Positions 12,001 through 27,000 of a stretch of 64,000 nt of DNA are shown piece by piece. A program made the translations under genes and the position numbers. The stretch is from Bolinopsis microptera (lineage: Eukaryota; Ctenophora; Tentaculata; Lobata; Bolinopsidae): contig NC_087080.1 of assembly GCF_026151205.1 (NCBI RefSeq), positions 9,203,720 to 9,267,719 on the forward strand. The letters are read 5' to 3'. Under the pieces are notes generated by a model. It was not told where the DNA came from. It did not search any database and saw only the letters and a program-made list of their open reading frames with translations. Within the stretch, counting starts at the first letter, position 1, and the number at the start of each line of letters is the position of its first letter.

Positions 12001-15000
12001 ATCGAGGTTTTATTACAATATACGCTACTCCAAAGATAAAGAATGTCACACTCACCAGAGCAAGTCTTGGTCTCCGAACCCTGACCCTCACAGTAGTTAC
12101 CACCAGCTGCAGGGGCCGGGTTATCACAAGTCTTAGTCCGGGTCCTGACTCCGTCACCACACGTCACTGAACAGTCCGACCAGGCGGAGTAGTCCGACCA
12201 CTGTCCGTTAACGGAACATGGCTTAGTGTTACAGTTCCTCACTTCAGTACCACTTCCTGGTTTGGGATAGTTTCAACAGTTCTGCACTTGACAGGGATAT
12301 TTTTAACCCAAGATTCAGAGCACAATTTAAAAGTTTAAACAGCAAGTTAAGGAGCAACTAACCAGGAGCGGTACAAGTACCGTTGTTACCCTGTGTGATA
12401 CACACCCTGTTCCTGGACTGGTAACCTCCTCCGCAGTCAGCTGAACACCCGTTCCATTGTGTCCAGTCAGACCACTCACCTGGGTTACAGTATTGTTAAG
12501 GAATATCAGCATCGCTTTATACAAGAGTTATTGTTTACATGGTTATTATTCCAGATGGTTTGCACATATCAACTAATTATGACCCATTTAAAAGTAATGG
12601 CTTACTTCTACAAGGGATATCACACTCGTCCTTGTCCGTCAGATCTCCGACACAATCAACTCCATTGCTGGAGGGTGTGGGACTGTTGCACTGTCTAGTT
12701 CGGGTCTTCTGTCCGACTCCACAACCTACTCCAACACAGGGTGACCAGGTGTCCCAGTCGCTCAGTCCTCCGTTTACAGCTGAGGATAAGGAGTTAGATT
12801 AGAGAGAAAGGTGGTTTGACTGGCATGAAATAAACTAAACATTGCTAGTAGAAATACAAAATAAATGTGTTTTTGTTGTAAATATTTCTAGTAGTTTTTT
12901 ATCATTGTTATAGTGGGAATGTTACTGGTTATTGTTATAGTGGGAAAGTTACCGGTTATTATAGTGGGAAAGTTACCGGTTATTATAGTGGGAAAGTTAC
13001 TGGTTATTGTTATAGTGGGAAAGTTACCGGCTATTATAGTGGGAAAGTTACCGGTTATTATAGTGGGAATGTTACTGGTTATTGTTATAGTGGGAAAGTT
13101 ACCGGTTATTATAGTGGGAAAGTTACCGGTTATTATAGTGGGAATGTTACTGGTTATTGTTATAGTGGGAAAGTTACCGGTTATTATAGTGGGAAAGTTA
13201 CCGGTTATTATAGTGGGAATGTTACTGGTTATTGTTATAGTGGGAAAGTTACCGGCTATTATAGTGGGAAAGTTACCGGTTATTATAGTGGGAATGTTAC
13301 TGGTTATTGTTATAGTGGGAAAGTTACCGGTTATTTTGACGTCGTATCGCTTTCTGTTGATAGTATCCTCTTTACAAGTATATGTTCCGCTGATATAGAT
13401 CGTGCTGTCAGATATCACCAGGTTGTTTTCAACAAACACAAATCTGGTGGGGAGTAGTTTAGTTTAATGGAGAACATTTAAATTTTTGCTTGGAGGTAGA
13501 ACATTACTGTAGCAAAGACTCGAGCAGAATAAAGAAAAAAGCGTGTTGGAAGTATACATATCTCAATAACTAACGAACAAACTCTCAACCGTTTAATTAA
13601 TTCTCAATTAAATAACTAACCTAGATCCAGGACTAAGAGGAACTTGGTCCAGGTTCCAGGTGACAGGACCAGCTGCTACACAGGCCAGTGTAACACTGTC
13701 CCCCTCTAGGATAGACACAGAGGTGACCGGGATGTCCTTGTTGGGATCTGAAGATGGGGTTCTGTGAAAACTGTAGAATTTATAATAATCTCATGCATAA
13801 TATTGTAAATCTTGTTTAATAGAATAGTCTTTGTAACGAAACTACTGATACCTAATAAATAATTAGGTGGTGATACTGACACACACATCCTAAATTTACT
13901 AAGATATTCAGAGATCATGTTCAAAATTGTACATCATTGTTCAACATAGTTCAACATAGTTGATACTCTAAATTTCAACTGACCATTGACAGTGAGAGCA
14001 GCGTTCTCGATGTTGCTACCAGCCACGTTAGTAGCCAGACACACGTACATACCCTCGTCCTCTGACTCCACACTCTCTATAACTAGCTTACTGACAGTGG
14101 TAGTCTCGTCCATTGTTTTGGTGGTGATAACTGCAGGAGGTTTTAGTGAAATTAGTGAAATATTTAATAGTGAAGTACAACAACTTGAGGAGGGGAGGCA
14201 GAGGTTTTAGTGAAATTAGTGGAATATTTAATAGTGAAATACAACAACTTGAGTTTGCCATTGCCAGGCAACATAATAAACTTGAGCAATTTGTGTAGTA
14301 ACAGACTTGACGTTCCCCACAGATTAAATATAAACAGAGAGACACAACTACAAACCTGATTTGTTACCGCTGACAACCTCCTCGCTGTTTCTCATCCAGA
14401 TTACACTAGGTTTGGGTTGAGCGTGGATCCTACACACAAACTGGACCCTGTCTCCAACCTCCGCTTCTTGATCTGCCATGGTGAACACTATCGGGTGTTC
14501 TGGACATTCTTCTTCGTTACACGCTCTTGATTCGGTCTGAAAAGAGAAGGAGTTAAAACTACAGCGGAAACTGAAATATCATAACACAAAGCGGAGAAGA
14601 TAAATAAACAATAAAGAACATTTCAAGTTCATAAAATCCTATTCTACACGTACTTCAGGGTCTTCGGGCCCACAATCCTCTCCATCAAACATGGGAAGAG
14701 GCCTAGTGCAGCTCCGGGACCGGGTCTGAGATCCACCTCCGCAGGTCACTGAGCATGTTGTCCACAAGGTCCACTGAGTCCAACCTCCATCAACTGGGAG
14801 GGGGGTTAGGTTAACTTCGTGATCTTAAAACTATACAGTTAAGGTTCAAATTAATGATGTTTTTAAAAATTCATGATGTTTTTAATCTTAAAACTAAATA
14901 GTAAGAGTACTAAATACAACTATAAATGATGAAACTGATTAGATAGAATACTAAATCCTGTGTTACTCTCATTACCTGGACAGTTAGCCTCAAAGCATAT

Positions 15001-18000
15001 CTCCTCGTGATTGACTGTCTCACCACTGGTACAATCCTTTCCTCCGTGCGCGGGGGCAGGGTTAGTGCAGGTCTTATTCCTGGTACGTTTACCGAGTCCA
15101 CAGGTTTCAGAGCAAGGGGTCCATTCGTCCCATGCTGAGTATCCACCATCAACTGAGTTGGGTTGAAGGTTAGGGATATAGAGTGAGTTACTTGCTTGGT
15201 CCACTGAATCTCAATCAGTGTCCGAAAAGCGCGTGATTATTTATCAAGAAAAAATACACTACTATTTAAGATTTTGTTAGAGGCAGGAAAGTCTTGCTGG
15301 GATCAGAAATATTTTATACAAAAATTTCTAGCGTGATACACAATCTAAATTCTTACAATTCTGCAAATTTATTTTAAATCTTCTGATTAAAAAGAGATAA
15401 TTTGGCCAACTTGCCGAGCTATAAACATACCAGCACAAGGTTTATTCGCGCATGATCTGGTATCTTCCAAATCTCCAGAACATGTCCGTCCGGAGTGTGA
15501 TGGTTCCGGACTGGTACAAGTTCGTGTCCGGGTTTTAGTTCCACTTCCACATGACACTGTGCAGTCTGACCAAGCTGACCAATCTGTTAACCCTCCATTT
15601 ATAGCTCTCACAGAAACCACAATAATCTTACTGTCACTTCCAACACTGTTCATAGCAGTGCACGTGTACATGCCAGCATCAGTTATCTTGGAGTCCTGGA
15701 TCAGGAGGGTGTGGTTGGAGAGGAGTTTAGAGGAGCCTGTCAGAGGGGTCCACGACACCATGGATACAGGTCGTGATTCAACCTGAGTAGTGAGGTTTAT
15801 TAGTTCACGTGCCGGTGCCTGTTAAGTGTGAATAAGAACCCTCGAGCAAGTTATCTACCAGATTTATGTTATTTTGACCCCAAATTATAACTATCAGATA
15901 CATCTGTTTAACAATAAGTTAACTTATAACCAACTATAAAGCCCTCACCTCACAGTTCAGTACGATATCCTCTCCCTCCTCCACAGCCACGCTGGTCACA
16001 TCGCTCACTATCTCCGGAGCTTGCGTGGTGGTCAGGGTGGCGGTGGCTAGGATGGGTTTCTTGTTGGAGGAAGTCAGGATGATGCTGTAGATCTTCTCGT
16101 CTGAGGGGTCTACTGATCGTACTGTCAGTGTGCTCGTGTACAGGCCGTCTGGAGTAAGATTACTCAGTTAGTTATTATTCAATTAACTATTGAACTCGGT
16201 CAGCGATAATTGTAAGAGGAAGAAAAAAAAGAGTCCCATATTCTGCTACTTTTTAAAAAAGTCCCATATTCTACTACTTTTTATTTGTATTTATTTATTG
16301 TTGATATTTATCGTGTTCTAAATGTCACAAATAAGTTTTTCTATTGAAAAGGCGGTTTTGACAAGCATCAAGCAGAGCCAGTGAAAACTTTAATTTAACA
16401 AGAACAGTGGTCAGTGACCAGCCTTAACAGACAAAACACCAGCACAACAATTAGCAATTCACACTTACCATTTTCAACAGTTTCAACAAATATTCTATCA
16501 CTGTTGACAATAGGCTGACCATCTACAAGCCAGGCCACAACCGGGGTAGGTATACCGAGGTAGGTGGCCACGAAGGTAACATCAGACCCTACTGGGACTG
16601 TGAGGGATTGGGGTGGTCCTATCAACTGGGTGTTTCCTGAGACGAGTTCATGTGTTAGTCATGTGTTAATCATGTGTTAATGATGTGTTAATGATGTGTT
16701 AATCATGTGTTAATCAAGTGTTAATGATGTGTTAATGATGTGTTAATGATGTGTTAATGATGTGTTAATGATTGGTGATGAGTACTTTATTCGATACTTT
16801 GAAGATGTGAAGGATAACAACAGTTTCAGACCAGAAATTACGTTTTCTCTTTAAAAGAGTTCATATAAATGGAAGTTTATATGAAGTTTATCTTGTTTAA
16901 CTCACGTGGACAAGAGTCTAGGTTACATGAGGTAACCTCACTGTCTTTATTAGGACCTGGACAGGGTAAACCACCGTGAGAAGGTCGAGGGTTCTTACAC
17001 ACTCGGGACCTGAGAGGTAGAGGGTTAGTTGGTATTATAGAGGGACACTAGAGGGACACTATAGAGGGACACTAGAGGGACACTAGAGGGACACTAGAGG
17101 GACACTAGAGGGACACTAGTGGGACACTAGAGGGACACTCTAGAGGGACACTCTAGAGGGACACTAGTGGGACACTAGAGGGACACTAGAGGGACACTAG
17201 AGGGACACTAGAGGGACACTCTAGAGGGACACTAGAGGGACACTAGAGGGACGCTAGAGGGACACTAGAGAGGGACACTAGAGGGACACTAGAGGGACAC
17301 TAGTGGGACACTAGAGGGACACTAGAGGGACACTCTAGAGGGACACTAGAGGGACACTCTAGAGGGACACTAGAGGGACACTAGAGGGACACTAGAGGGA
17401 CACTAGTGGGACACTAGAGGGACACTAGAGGGACACTAGTGGGACACTAAAGGGACACTAGAGGGACACTAGTGGGACACTAGAGGGACACTAGAGGGAG
17501 ACTAGTGAGACACTAGAGGGACACTCTAGAGGGACACTAGAGGGACGCTAGTGGGACAGTAGAGGGACATTAGAGGGACACTAGAGGGACACTAGAGGGA
17601 CACTAGAGGGACACTAGAGGGACACTAGAGGGAGACTAGTGAGACAATAGAGGGACACTAGAGGGACCCTAAAGGGACACTAGAGGGACACTAGTGGGAC
17701 ACTAGAGGGACACTAGAGGGAGACTAGTGAGACACTAGAGGGACACTCTAGAGGGACACTAGAGGGACGCTAGTGGGACAGTAGAGGGACATTAGAGGGA
17801 CACTAGAGGGACACTAGAGGGACGCTAGAGGGACACTAGAGGGACGCTAGAGGGACACTAGAGGGACACTATAGAGGGGCACTAGAGGGACACTAGAGGG
17901 ACACTAGAGGGACGCTAGAGGGACACTAGAGGGACACTAGAGGGACACTAGAGGGACACTATAGGGACATTAGAGGGACACTAGAGGGATACTAGAGGGA

Positions 18001-21000
18001 CACTAGAGGGACACTAGAGGGACACTAGAGGGACACTAGAGGGACACTAGAGGGACACTAGAGGGACACTAGAGGGACGCTAGAGGGAAACTAGGGGGAC
18101 ACTAGAGGGACACTAGAGGGACAACAGAGGGACAACAGAGGAACACTAGAGGGACAACAGAGGGACACTAGAGGAACGCTAGTGGGACAGTAGAGGGACA
18201 CTAGAGGGGCACTAGAGGGACACTAGTGGGACACTAGAGGGACACTAGAGGGACACTAGAGGGATACTAGAGGGACACTAGAGGGACACTAGAGGGACAA
18301 ATGAGTGACAACAGAGGGACACTATAGAGGGACACTAGAGGGACACTAGAGGGACACTAGAGGGACACTAGAGGGACAACAGAGGGACAACAGAGGGACA
18401 CTAGAGATATTTGGGAACCATTCAAATGAGCGTTTTAAAATATTTAAGAACCATTGTGTCTGGTGAAAATATTAGCCGAATTACTAAGCAAGACTTTCTT
18501 GCTTTTACTTGGTTCATTTCAAGTCTCTAAACTCTACCCCCTCACACCCTCAACCCCTCAACCCCTCACCTGGTAGTTACGCCTCCTCCACAGTCTACAG
18601 AGCACTTGCTCCACGCAGTCCAGTCCGTGTAGTTGCCGTTAACCGGACATGGGTTAGTGTTACACTCTTCACTGCCAACTCGGGGACAATCCGCTGCAGC
18701 ACAGTCTACTATCCTGGAGCGGATACCTCCACCGCAGGTTTCAGAGCATTCGGACCATTCTCCGTATTGAACCACATCTGAATGGAGTAGTTATTTTAGA
18801 AGTCTTATTATTGACAAAGCAGCTGAGACTTGACTGATTGCAGACGGTTTTTAATTCGTCAATTTCCATGTTAGATATGTAAGTAAAGTGCCAAAAACCC
18901 TAATTGTTGACTAGATTGTTCTAAAGGCTTAAATCTTTAAATGGAGTCCGAGCGCTTACCTTCACAATCCTCCACAGCACAAGCTCTCTTCTCCTTATCC
19001 GGCCCGTTACACTGGAGACCGTTAGTAGAAGGAACAGGGTTATTACAGGTTCGGGTCCTGGTCTGTTCTCCGTCTCCACAGCTAACTGAACAGTTAGACC
19101 AATCTTCCCACGCTGAGTACTCTCCGTGTATCGCTGAGGGTAGACATTAGGTTAGACACTAGGTTAGACACTAGGTTAGGCAGCTGGTGAGGACTGAATA
19201 CAGTGTTTAACTGTTATCAGTCAACACAATACATTCCGGTGGGAATATCTTGTCACCACATTCTTTATACTTTTATACTTTTATAGCTTGCTCACGTACG
19301 GCTGTTATAGGCTGATAGCTGTGGAGATGTTCGCATGGTTTGGTTTGTACGTGTGAAATATGTGAAATAGTGTGAAATATAAACACTACTTACGGTTGAC
19401 AGTTATATAAGCTGATTTGTCTGATGTTCCGACATCGTTAGTAGCGATACAATCGTACCGTCCGGTATGGAACCTGGGATAACACAGGGTTAGAACCGCT
19501 GGGGAAGGTTCTCAGCCAATTGTTAGAACCGGTGTGAATACTCTAATATCTAATTTTATCAGACGAAAATGGAGGGAATAAGGATTTCACACTGATAAGA
19601 TTTGTAAAGGTAAAATAGCTGCTGTGTTAACCTGGTGGCATCTTGTATTAGCAGAGTTCCGTTGGAAAGTGCCAGAGCCTCGCTGAAGTATTCTGTCAAC
19701 GGTTTGTTGTTGAACATCCACACGATCTGCATTAATGGGAAAGTTAGTTGTGTGTATCTACAAGGATGTTCATGCATTTCACACTAATTTATTAATAGTA
19801 TGTGATTTTCTTTGTGATAATAGAAATTTCACATGCTTAAAGTGTTATCAGTGAGATGTATATAATATATATCAGGGAGGAACCCTGAGCGTACACTTAC
19901 CTCGGACTCCTCATCAGCCTCACAGTTCAGATAAAGATCCTGATCCTCCTCCAGGTCCATGTCCTCTGGGAACTGGGAGAAGACAGGCAGCTGCTTGGTG
20001 ACAGCTAGATCTACTGACACCAGGGCCGCGCCGGCTTCGTTCTGGGCTAAACAGTTGAACGTTCTGTCCGTTTCTGCTTCTTGGATTACTAGGTAACTGT
20101 GTTGGAGAGTTTCAGCGTGTTATAATTGTTTAATTGATCAATCTTATAATTGTTTAATTGATCAGTCTAATAATTTATCAATCTTATAATTTATTTGCCA
20201 ATGACCGAGAATTCTATATCATTTTCAGTGCCTTTGACAATGAAAATGTAAAATAACATACACCCTAGAAGTACTAACCTAGTGATTCGTTGTCCGCTGG
20301 TGGTAGTAATAGCACTGATGTGGATATCATCTTCAAACCATGTAATCATAGGAGTGGGTACTCCCTCAGCAGAGCAGAGGAAGGTTACTTCCTCTCCTCT
20401 GTTAGCTGTCGTGTCTTCAGGTACTCGTACTATCCGCGGTTTAACTGAGAACATTCAGTATAACGATGTAGAAAAATTGAACGTTTTTCTGGATAGGTTA
20501 ATAGCTGAAATGATCCGACCACAAAAAATGGTTCAGTCGGTTCAAGTCAAGAACTAAGAAGCAAATGTTGAAATGTTGAAATGTTGAAATGTTTAATTAT
20601 CTCACCAGGGCAGCTGTGAGAGTTGCACTGTTTGATCTCGTATCCACGCTCCTGTACACAAGCTTTACCACCGTGAGCAGGGCGGGGGTCAGTACAGGTC
20701 CTGGTCCGGGTCTGGTTACCTCCTCCGCATTCTTCAGAGCAGGTAGACCATGGTGACCAGATCGAGTAACCTCCGTTCACTGAGGGGATGAGGGGTTAAA
20801 ATAGGTTAGATACTTCTCGAATAGATTTCGTGTGTGACCAGTATAATTGATCTAATTAAAGGTAACTTTGTTTAGATTGTTTAGATTTGGACCTGAGCCA
20901 AAAACAATAACTGTGACGTAATCACAGGGAATGTAATTATTGGTAGTTAGTGTTTAGTCTTCAGTCTTCAATATGTTATTCCCTATTTGTGTTGAATTTT

Positions 21001-24000
21001 TAGTTTATACCGGAATTATCAGCCGCAGCCTGCACTCGGTATCATTATTGCGATTATTCCATAACATCTAAATTTTTGTGCGTGATATGAAAGCAGTTAA
21101 ACACCCAAACTCCTGGTAAATGTTTAATTGCTCAACCTGCCGCATCATTATCGTCATTACTTTTACTACTAACATAACTATCATCGTTATTCTCTTGTCG
21201 TCATGCTTTGTTTCTTTTAGGAGATTGATACGACCAATGACGACCACGATATCCTCACTTCTGATCCTACTCCTCGCCCCTACCACCCACACTATCACCT
21301 GCTACACCAACTGTGTTTCTAGTACATCCCCACTTCTAGCAGGTCTGTATCAGTGTACCGAGGACACTGTCAGTGAGTGTCAGTTCGGGTGTGCGTCTAC
21401 TACACTGTCAGTAGATTACGCTATTGAGGGACTGGACATGTCGGGTACTATTGACGGTACAGCCCCGTGGTGCGACGCAGGGACGGTGAAAGTGAAAGTG
21501 AAAGTGAAAGTGAAAGTAGTGGTAAAACTTGTGAGGAGATATGGACTGCTTTGCAGGGTTTGGTGCAGGGTATTGTTAATATATCAAACTTTAAATGTGA
21601 TATCTCTGACATTTGTGGTACGGATAAATGTAATGATGTTAATAGACGAGTTGATGAGAGCACTGAAGTTGATGTAGGAGACATTGGAAGTAAAACTGAT
21701 GATGATGATGGTAATGGTGATGTTGATAATTCTAATGGTGATGGCATTGAAGGTGGTGATGGTGACGATGGTAATGGTGATATTAGTGATGTCAAAATAT
21801 ACCCTTCTATTGAAAATGATATCGGAAATGAGAATGACTCTGAACATGAGTATGACACTGAAAGTGAGGTAGCCATTATACCCGTTTTGGACCCTGAGCA
21901 AGATGAAGACACTGCAAATGATGTAAATTCTACAAAACCACGCCTCATTTTTATTGTCTTATTATCCTCGTTACTGTTTTAGTTTTTGGCGGCGGTGTTC
22001 TGATCAAAATGACCCGACGGGGTATGGCGGCAGAACTTGAAATGGCTAAAGATGTATCACTATCGTATTCTAAATTTTGACTGAATTGCTCGGGGCGGCG
22101 CCGATGAAGACAATTGGTGGCGTCGTTTTCAAAGACGGTTTATTTAAGAAAAATGAGGAATAGACAGTGAAATTTCTTTTTAACGTGTTTCAATTTACTG
22201 GATTTCTTGATTTACCGACACTATTTCTTTTCTGTTATGTTACTCTTAGCTTTATGATAAATTTTCGTCCAGATTTTTTTTCAGTGCAAAACTATGACCA
22301 CTGCATGATAGAAACAAAACCTAAACATTGATATAACTTTAGGAGCTATCACTGAACTGATTTCATGATCAGGAAATTTAAATTTCTAATTTTTAAAGTT
22401 CCATTAGTATTTTAATATGTCGATATCTAAATAAAAACTCTCAAAGAAGATAACAAACTGAAATTGTTACGGAAACAAAAGTGAAAGGGAAACTCTATCT
22501 CACCAGGGCAGGCGGCTGTGTAGCAAGTAGCAGTGATAAACTCTTCTCCTTCACACGTGTCTCCATTCAGGCAGGTCCTTACTCTGGTGTGGTTACCCAG
22601 ACCACAAGATGGGTCACAATCTGACCATTCCGACCAGTCTGACCATGCCACCTCGGCTGAAAGAAAATAGGGGGTCAGGGACGGAGTTATGTTTGTTAGA
22701 TCAATAGTTACCTTGGGACCCCAGGCTATATTGTTCATAAACATTAAACATATGAATAGAGATTCGGCGGAATGACAGGCTGAGCGCCGCTCAGTTAGAT
22801 CAATAGTTATCAAGACCAATACAAACCTTTATTAATATCCATCAACACTACAAATCCTAATAATAACTTATAAAATTTCCAGTACAGGAGCACTACCAAA
22901 CTGTTCCCAATAAAACACATTATATATCCCTAAACTCACTAAAATGTAGGAAATATATCCGTAAACTCACTAAAACAAATGATATATCCCTAAACTCACC
23001 AGGACACTCCTCTACGATACAGTCCCTGCTCTCCTCACCCTCTCCAGGGCACTTCTCCCCAGACTGGGAAGGTCGGGGGTTATTACACAGTCTCTTCCGA
23101 GTCTGGTCTCCGTACCCACAGTCCTCGCTGCAGGTAGAGTAGCCCGACCAGTCTCCCCAGTTACCATCAACAGCTGGGAGGGAGAAGGAGGGTGAGTCAT
23201 AATTTTGACACCTGGTCAAATAATAACACAAAATTCTCTCTAATCAGAGTCAGACTAAAAAGTTCAATCAGTTTTAAAACTGTCCAGTAATTATTATTTA
23301 CTAAAAACGTTTAAATTTACGGGGCTTCTAATTTCTATTAAATTTTTAAAAAACAATTTTACTATATTTGTACTTTCTCGAGGAGGGGTGGTGGAATATT
23401 TAGTTAGTTAGACCGACTAAGTTAAACGTGATTCGCTCTCCCTGTATCAATTATGGATAAAATATTTTTCAAGTTATTTGGAGACAATCTCTTTTGAGGT
23501 GACAGTAACTCTCCCTTACCAGTGACTTCAACGGAAGCCCGAGAGAAGGTAGTACCGGCACTGTTCTGTGCTTCACAAGTGTAGGTTCCCTGTTGTGATA
23601 CGGAAATGTTTGTGAATCTCAACAGGTCGTCTGCTTGTAATACGTACCGACTGGAGAATGTCTTACCGTTCAGCAACCACCGTACCTGGTGGACAAGTTC
23701 GTTAGTTTGTTAAATAACTGGGTATTTAACTACCAAAGTCTGCTTAGTCACGTACAAGTGAAACCTCTCTATACCAGACTTCTTACTTTCTTGGGGAAAC
23801 TCACGGTATAGGAAAAACCTTGTACAGACACTTATAGAATACCAAAGTGTAACAAGTTGGTTTGTTAGCTAAATAGCTAAATTCACGAAAGATTTTGTAA
23901 GTTTTCTTAGTCGCGTACCGAATAGGATAAAATATATTTTGAACCAAAATGTAGCATCGGTAGTCATTTCTATACGATTACTACTGATTCATGAGGTATT

Positions 24001-27000
24001 TTGTGGCTACCAAAGATTTCTTCACCACGTACTGGTTATAAAATATAACATATAGCTTCAACTGGAATGCAGCATCAGTCCTCCCTACACTGCAAGTCTG
24101 ACACTTTACCATCCTTAATGTAAAGAAGATGTACTAACCTCGGGTTGAGGAAGGCCGGTGGTTTCGCAGACTAGCTCTACAAACATGCCCTCTGTAACGC
24201 TCTGATCCTGGGGTGGTGTGGTGATCTGGGGTGGGGCTACCACCTTCAGCATTCCTGTTGTCATGTTAACACCTGGTGGGGGTGTTAGTTTTAGTGCTAT
24301 ATAATGTTAACAGAGCAATTACATACTCGGGGTGGCAGACAACTGAACCCAATTGAACCTAGTTCCCACGCAGTTAACAGGCACCCAATCAGCTTAATTG
24401 GGTGACCAATCAGCTTAAATCCCAAAACGACAACTGAACCCAGGTCATATCACAACTGCACCCAAATTGGAAATACGACAACTGAACCCAAGGAAATACG
24501 ACAACTGAACCCAACGATCGGATTTTCAGGTTCTCCTTCTTCGCAGGGGACTGTGGTCATTATCACTATAGGATAGATCATGACCACTGTAATTTAGAGC
24601 ATTGGAGCCCTGTGCTTACCCCGGTTAAATATTAATACATACATGCTACATGAAGATTGAAGAGGTCTCCTCCTAGTCGTTGGAGTGGCCTGCATCACAC
24701 ACATCTCTTCTACGGTGTTCCACTCGTTTTAGAGCTAACTGTTTTACTACGTCTCTGCTGATGTTATTGACACCTGTCAGCCGCATCCTCGAGAACACAG
24801 GCCATCCAGCCTTTACGGAGTCGTCCTCTCAGTCTCTTCCCATAGTTTGGTTTCTAATCCCGTAAAAAATTGGGAAACTGTGTTCTGGCATTCTGACAAC
24901 GTGTCCGTCTAGCTTTGAAAGTTAGCCTTGTAGATACGGATCTTGATGGGCGTTCTTATAGTTCCACTGTTTCATGTCTTCCAAAGTTGATGGAACGCAC
25001 CATTAGCACGCTGGATACTTGGCTCAGGTTACTTGACTCAGATCTCGTGACTCCTGATGCTTTGGGAGGGCCTGCCATGGTTCAGATCTCGAGCCCTGGG
25101 TCGGATCTCGATGCTTGAGGAGCAGTGGATCGTATCCTTTTCGGCACGCTTCGTGAACACGTAAGCTTGTTAGATCAGATCTCGCGATCGAAAGGCACCT
25201 GAGACCTTGTCATCTATTAGTACGCTTGTTATACAGATCGGATTAATACATAAGGAAGAGAGATGGTGGTCACAGTATCGAATCATGGTTGTCTTCAGCA
25301 AGTACATTAGCGGACAAAGAGGAGCCCGGAGAAAGGATCGAGATACCCCTACTACCTCTACCTGGAGATGCCAGAAGTACAGAGTCAAGAAATGTCCTGC
25401 TCATGTATTCCTTGACCATGGAGATCAGTCCTTGGCCAGCGGTGCCAAACCTCATTCCCACGACCATGACAACTTAGTAGCTGAGAAAGCAGAGTTCAGA
25501 GCAGAATTGAAGCGGAAAGCTGCCAACCAACACCTCTCAGCAACACAAAACCTCCTCACCGAAGCCTTATCTACATGCCCACCCAAAATCAACGTGGTAC
25601 TACCTAAACTAGAATCCCTCGCGAGAATTGTCCAACGATCACGAGCAGATAAGTCCGGATCTGCCAACAACTCCGAAGCACCAACCTCAACAGACCGAAA
25701 TTATAGCACTAGAAACCAGGCAGCAGCTAAACTAGAACGGTATTTGGAAACCTGTTAAACTGTTAGTGATTTCTAGTGACGATTGGGTTCAGTTGTCGTT
25801 TCAAAGTTAATTAGGTAGACTGATTGGGTTTATAATTAATTTCCCAAGCTACCCTGTCTAGGAAAAGTCCAAATTGGGTTCAGTTGTCCGGTAGCCCATA
25901 CTCGTTAATAGTCACTTTTATATGGCAAATTACATTTCTTTAGAATCCAAATGAAAGCGCTAGCAAGAAATTAAATTCCAAGAAGTTCTCTCCCTTACCC
26001 TCAGAGTTGACTCCAAGACAGTTGTAACACTCAGCGTCATCTATAGAGAGGTCACACAACTCTAGTGTAGAGTAACCATCTTCTAACGTTATATTCGTGC
26101 TGATAAGAAGACACAGGTTAGAGCACTAGCACGACAAAGTGAGTCGTCAGGGATGAGAGTTCTTCTTTTATACAGATACATTAATATTAGTTATCTTACT
26201 AATATTATTAATCTTAGTAGCAGTGTGATTTGAGTTAAACAATCTCAAACTTAAGTTTCCAGTCAGATATCGTATCACCAAAACAACCACCACCGTGACG
26301 AGGCAGTAGATTGTCACAAGTTAAAAGTTACATTTTCCTAAACTTACTTGGTGTTCCTGATAGGGCTGAGTTGTCCGTCTCCTCGCCACCAGGTCACATC
26401 AGGGTTTGGCACGCTGCCAATGTGACATGTGAAGGTAACACACCCTCCCACTTCTCCCACTACGTCATCCACAGGGACAATAATGACTGGGGTACCTGAA
26501 GACAAATAGTATAGGAGATGGAACAAAATTGATAAAACTGGAGGTTATTTGTGGAGTTGTTTTTTATGTTCATGTAATTTACATTTTTCGTTTTCAGATG
26601 TTAATTTCGTTTAATTTTTTGTGGCAGACCAATAAAACAACGACGTCACTAAGAAATTCACCACATACTAAAAAATACTCAAAAATAAAATCAGAAACTC
26701 AATGACTTCTCTCTAGAACCCACTGATGGACCCTGAACCCTGCCATAGTATCTGCAATACACGCCACCCAGCGTCTGTCCTCACTGACCCCCATTATGTA
26801 GCTGGGCCAGTACCGGTTGTAGAGCAGCACTCTGTCTCCGTACTGCAGCCTCTTCTTGTTGACATGAGTAGAGTGAGCTATCCTCCACTGACACGAGCTC
26901 CTACCAGCTACCGCAGGGTCAGCCCAGAAGATGAACCAGTTGTTCTTTCCCATGCAGAGGACCCGGGAGGGGTCTCGTACCGAGCGGACGTAAGCGTAGT

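Noticed and set aside
12913-13398. Plus-strand ORF of Val/Ile/Gly/Lys repeats
   Set aside because: Low-complexity translation of the minisatellite on the non-coding strand.
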